In this document: positions 60,800 through 64,000 of the stretch, in pieces
Layout of the letters: each line of letters begins with the position of its first letter
Numbering within the stretch: position 1 is the first letter of the stretch
Origin: Methylovulum sp.
GTDB taxonomy: Bacteria > Pseudomonadota > Gammaproteobacteria > Methylococcales > Methylomonadaceae
DNA length: 64,000 nt
Reading direction: 5' to 3'
Assembly (NCBI RefSeq): GCF_028687615.1
Contig: NZ_JAQTZU010000001.1
Location: forward strand, 62,001 to 126,000
Translations under genes and position numbers: made by a program
The notes under the pieces: model-generated
Told to the model about the DNA's origin: nothing
The model's input: the letters and a program-made list of their open reading frames with translations, nothing else
Database searches by the model: none

Positions 60800-61480
60800 A
60801 TGTCCATAGATTTTAACTTGTCGTGCGTGTTGTTTGATCTTGACGGCACCCTGGTTGACACGGCACCGGACTTGATTGCCTGCCTGAACAAATCCTTCCA
60901 TCATCACGGATACGGGATGGTCGCCCCGGAAACGATCAAGCCATTTATCTCTTTCGGGGCGGCGGCGATGATCAAGGACAGCTTGGGCAATACGGTGACG
61001 GACGAAGAACAGGACGCGATTTTGGCGACCATGCTGGATTTTTATCAGAACAATATCGCCGAACACAGTGAATTCTTCACCAACATGCCCGACATTTTGG
61101 CGGCGATTGAAGAGCGCGGACTGAAATGGGGCGTGGTGACCAACAAACGTGAACGTTTTACCCTGCCCCTGATGGCGGCCCTGCAACTGTCTGACCGCGC
61201 CGCCTGCATCATCAGCGGCGACACCACCGCCTATCCCAAACCGCATTCCGAACCGATGCTGGAAGCCTGTAGGCGGGCGGCGGTGCAAGCGCACGAATGC
61301 GTCTATATTGGCGACGCCCCGCATGACATCACCGCCGGAAAAAATGTGCAAATGAAAACCCTGGCGGCGGTTTACGGCTATCTGAAACCTGATGACCAAC
61401 CAGAGACCTGGGGCGCGGATGCCTTGATCACCACCCCTGGACAAATTCTAACCTGGATAGATGCCGCCTTATGCCGTTAA
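60800..61480 (+). CDS. gph: phosphoglycolate phosphatase
   Basis: 226 residues. HAD motif I FDLDGTLVDTAPDL, TNKRERF, PKPHSEPML and YIGDAPHDI. Cleaves 2-phosphoglycolate. Six bases after ubiG; overlaps the SDR gene by 10 bases. Confidence 0.92.
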   Translation: MSIDFNLSCVLFDLDGTLVDTAPDLIACLNKSFHHHGYGMVAPETIKPFISFGAAAMIKDSLGNTVTDEEQDAILATMLDFYQNNIAEHSEFFTNMPDILAAIEERGLKWGVVTNKRERFTLPLMAALQLSDRAACIISGDTTAYPKPHSEPMLEACRRAAVQAHECVYIGDAPHDITAGKNVQMKTLAAVYGYLKPDDQPETWGADALITTPGQILTWIDAALCR

Positions 61481-62199
61481 GCAAACAAGTCATTTTAATC
61501 ACCGGCGCCGGTGGCGGTTTGGGTAGCACGGCCGCACTGGCCTTAGCCAAACGCGGGGCGCATATCATCTTGCTGGACAAACTGATCCCCAAATTGGAAA
61601 CGGTTTACGACGCCATCGTCGCGGCGAACGCCCCCGAACCCATCATGTATCCGTTTGATTTGGCGGGAGCGGATGAAAACGACTATCAGGAACTGGCGGA
61701 CAGGATAGAAGGGAAATACGGGGCCTTGCAAGGCTTGCTACATTCTGCGGTTGAATTCAGCCACTTTACGCCCGTACCGCAAATCAGCACGAAAGACTGG
61801 GCAAAAACACTGCATGTCAATGTCAACGCGCCGTTTCTGCTGTGCCGCATGTTGCTGCCCTTGTTGCAAAAAAGCCCGCACGCGTCGATAGTCTTTACAT
61901 CAGATTCATCGGCACGGACTGCACCGGCTTATTCAGGTGCTTATGGCGTGTCCAAAATAGCCCTGGAAGGTTTTGCGAAAATCCTGGCGGAAGAACTGGA
62001 AGCCGCCAACACCGTCAGGGTCAATACCTTAATTCCCGGGCCAGTGGACTCGCCATTTAGAACACGCGCCTATCCTGCCGAAGATAAAAGCCGTTTGCCG
62101 ACGATGGCATCCTTGGCCCCGGCTTACATCTACCTATTTGGCCCACAAAGCCTCGGCATCACCGGCCAAACCGTTGATGCCCGTACTTTTCATTTATAA
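61471..62199 (+). CDS. YciK-family short-chain dehydrogenase
   Basis: 242 residues. TGAGGGLGSTAALALAKRGA (nucleotide binding), SSAR and YSGAYGVSK with catalytic Tyr and Lys. In gammaproteobacteria yciK lies after ubiG-gph. Substrate unknown. Confidence 0.88.
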   Translation: MPLSKQVILITGAGGGLGSTAALALAKRGAHIILLDKLIPKLETVYDAIVAANAPEPIMYPFDLAGADENDYQELADRIEGKYGALQGLLHSAVEFSHFTPVPQISTKDWAKTLHVNVNAPFLLCRMLLPLLQKSPHASIVFTSDSSARTAPAYSGAYGVSKIALEGFAKILAEELEAANTVRVNTLIPGPVDSPFRTRAYPAEDKSRLPTMASLAPAYIYLFGPQSLGITGQTVDARTFHL

Positions 62200-62208
62200 A
62201 CAACCATT

Positions 62209-62757
62209 ATGGCTGATAAAGAGACCATTATTTTAAGCCGCGACGTCAATATCGTGACCATACCCGATGGCATGGCCGGCATGTTGCGCCAGGGTATGGA
62301 AGTGACCCTCCATCAAGCGTTAGGCGATAATTTCACCGTGATCACCGATTACGGGCACATGGTGCGCATTGCAGGCAGTGACGCCGATGCCTTGGGCAAA
62401 GAACCGCAACAACTGCAATCCTTGGTTTCTGACAACACCGCCGAAGCCATCGAACAGAATTGCTGGGAAGTGATGCGCACGGTTTATGACCCGGAAATTC
62501 CGGTCAACATCGTCGAACTGGGCTTGGTTTACTACTGCAAAGTCAACCCGATAGCGGCAAACCAGTATGACGTGCAGATCATGATGACCTTGACTGCGCC
62601 TGGTTGCGGCATGGGACCGGTCATCCAGGGCGACGTCGAAAAAGGCATCCGCGCCTTGCCGGGTGTCGCCCGTGTCAACGTGGAAGTCGTGCTGGATCCG
62701 CCCTGGTCACGCGACATGATGTCGGAAGTGGCTAAATTGCAGTTGGGGCTATATTAA
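62209..62757 (+). CDS. sufT: Fe-S assembly factor SufT
   Basis: 182 residues. DUF59/MIP18 C-terminal part with YDPEIPVNIVELGLVY and TLTAPGCGMGPVI. SufT supports maturation of iron-sulfur proteins under high demand. The N-terminal 60 residues are typical of the long SufT form. Confidence 0.9.
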   Translation: MADKETIILSRDVNIVTIPDGMAGMLRQGMEVTLHQALGDNFTVITDYGHMVRIAGSDADALGKEPQQLQSLVSDNTAEAIEQNCWEVMRTVYDPEIPVNIVELGLVYYCKVNPIAANQYDVQIMMTLTAPGCGMGPVIQGDVEKGIRALPGVARVNVEVVLDPPWSRDMMSEVAKLQLGLY

Positions 62758-63013
62758 ACGCCTCCTCGAAACAGTTAGAAAAAAGCACAATATTTGTGAA
62801 ACATTACCGTGCTTCTTGCTATTGTAACGAACAAATCCTAGGCTCTTAGCCATCTTCCGGCTTTAGTACAAAAATCCAATGTCCGCGCCAATGCTGGGAC
62901 ATATCGGCGGTGATGATTTTATTGCCGTGCTCACCTGCACTCATTAGTTGCCGTGTTGCCAAGAAGTTCTATGATCAGGCAAGACTTGACATTTAACCGC
63001 TTTTGAAAATCAA
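62758..63013. other. intergenic with a doubtful small frame
   Basis: On the minus strand a 32-codon frame (62846-62944) encodes a peptide with KIITADMSQHWRGHWIFVLK. It has an ATG but no clear ribosome site, and could be a remnant. No other feature. Confidence 0.3.
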
Positions 63014-63274
63014 GTGCCGGCCCATTACCGTGCCGAGGATGTTGAAACGGGCGGCATTTATGGCGAATACCGCTCAGGCGATCCCAATTTTTTCCCGCTG
63101 ATCAGCTTGTCGGTGGGCATCGTCGCCCCCGATGTTTGCAGCCGTTGCCAATCCCATGTCGATATTGCCGACCCGGCGGCAAGCGCGAAAAAATCCGCCA
63201 AAAAAATAACCGGCAACAGTTATTTTGTCGTCGGCGATAGCAACAAGGCAGCCTGCCAATGCAACCCTGAGTAA
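63014..63274 (+). CDS. hypothetical small protein
   Basis: 86 codons from a GTG. Has three or four Cys (CSRCQSH, CQCNPE) and a Lys/Ala-rich stretch (SAKKSAKKITG). No ribosome site and no known family; a stop lies just upstream, so it could be a fragment of a longer gene. Coding status uncertain. Confidence 0.35.
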   Translation: MPAHYRAEDVETGGIYGEYRSGDPNFFPLISLSVGIVAPDVCSRCQSHVDIADPAASAKKSAKKITGNSYFVVGDSNKAACQCNPE

Positions 63275-63445
63275 ACAGACTGCTTCACAAAAAGCCTCGC
63301 ATTTTCCATACTGTTAATTGTGTACGAGCATTCATAATTGCAACACTGATTATTACCCGAAAAAATTTCCTGTTATCATATTTGCATAAAACGACAATTC
63401 ATCTACAAATGATGAGATTTATTCATCAACATAGCACCGGAAAAC

Positions 63446-64000
63446 ATGACCAACTCTCTCCCTATCGGCCCAGTGATGCTCGATATTGCTGGCTTGACGC
63501 TGTCTTCACACGAGCAAGACCTTATCCAGCATCCGAACACGGGTGCAGTCATCCTGTTCTCACGCAATTATCAAACCCCGGAACAAGTCACCAAACTTAT
63601 CAATAACATCAGGGCCGCGCGTAATGGCGAAATCCTCATTGCCGTGGATCAAGAAGGCGGCAGGGTGCAACGTTTCCAAACCGGATTCACCCGCTTGCCG
63701 GCGGCGGCACGATTTGAACAGGAAAAACAGTTGGCACAATCGGCCGGCTGGTTGATGGCGGTGGAATTATTGGCGGTGGGTGTGGATTTCAGTTTTGCGC
63801 CCGTGCTCGATGTCGATTGCGGAGTCAGTGAAATTATCGGCAACCGCGCTTTTTCCCGCGACCACGAACAAGTCACCGTACTTGCCGGCCTGTTCAAACA
63901 AGGTATGAAAGTCGCTGGCATGGCGGCAAGCGGTAAACATTTTCCAGGACATGGTGCGGTGGCCTTAGATTCGCACCTGGCCCTGCCTATAGACGAACGT
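63446..64000 (+). CDS. nagZ: beta-N-acetylhexosaminidase NagZ (partial, runs off the end)
   Basis: First 185 codons. Starts MTNSLPIGPVMLDIAG with CGGAAAAC before the ATG. GH3 features: LFSRNYQTPEQ, AVDQEGGRVQRF, FAPVLDVD and GKHFPGHG with His of the NagZ catalytic loop. It removes GlcNAc from anhydro-muropeptides in peptidoglycan recycling. Confidence 0.93.
   Translation, partial: MTNSLPIGPVMLDIAGLTLSSHEQDLIQHPNTGAVILFSRNYQTPEQVTKLINNIRAARNGEILIAVDQEGGRVQRFQTGFTRLPAAARFEQEKQLAQSAGWLMAVELLAVGVDFSFAPVLDVDCGVSEIIGNRAFSRDHEQVTVLAGLFKQGMKVAGMAASGKHFPGHGAVALDSHLALPIDER

Noticed and set aside
60545-61444. 299-codon minus-strand frame
   Set aside because: Shadow of ubiG and gph, both with clear motifs.

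Overview
The window looks like a chromosomal segment of a gammaproteobacterium, probably a methylotroph or methanotroph of the Methylococcales. This is inference. It rests on classic gammaproteobacterial gene orders (atpIBEFHAGDC-glmU-glmS, nlpD-rpoS, aroQ-accB-accC-prmA-dusB-fis, ubiG-gph-yciK), on a pqqD-pqqE pair for the methanol dehydrogenase cofactor PQQ, and on a PEP-CTERM exported protein. No methane monooxygenase or methanol dehydrogenase gene is present. No tRNA, rRNA or CRISPR array was seen.

Region 1 (1-17 kb) is accessory. It starts with the ATPase of an ABC transporter whose permease has been reduced to its last 36 codons. Then come a Gly/Cys-rich membrane protein, a CHAD protein, an acetyltransferase, pncC, a lipoprotein and a PEP-CTERM protein. 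A DUF4331-TPR-HupE/UreJ operon follows, then an IHF-like gene and pqqDE. The last gene is an 831-residue exported protein that joins LamG, SH3-like and type IV pilin-like domains. Region 2 (17-26 kb) holds polA and argH, then a strongly rearranged area. It contains 159-bp tandem units, a duplicated argH 3' end, REP-like hairpins and the end of a sigma-54 activator gene. Next is a small AT-rich island with a PD-(D/E)XK-like nuclease gene facing an FRG-domain gene, and a kdpE-like gene broken by a 141-bp palindromic element. Region 3 (26-41 kb) is core: an LpxH-like hydrolase, a glycosyltransferase plus PAP2 phosphatase, an SDR, glmS/glmU and the complete F-type ATP synthase operon. Region 4 (41-64 kb) is also core: sulfate activation (cysDN), mpl, molybdenum cofactor genes, nlpD-rpoS, and the long aroQ-to-fis cluster with a frameshifted PilZ gene and two unrecognised Cys-rich genes. 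It ends with ubiG-gph-yciK-sufT and the start of nagZ.

The most unusual layer is a set of small non-coding inverted-repeat elements. (a) A palindromic family has ends of the type CTnnnAACGGTCAnnTTTTCGG; the copy in kdpE has a TATA target duplication. (b) Two copies of another element (142 and 240 bp, TAA duplications) lie in opposite orientation around the IHF-like gene and pqqDE. (c) Single elements lie downstream of the DUF4331 operon start region, polA and the DUF2797 gene. Together with gene remnants at their edges they suggest ongoing remodelling by MITE-like elements mobilised in trans. The best candidate for an undescribed system is the nuclease-like/FRG pair at 23.3-25.1 kb. The most unusual single protein is the LamG-SH3-pilin fusion.
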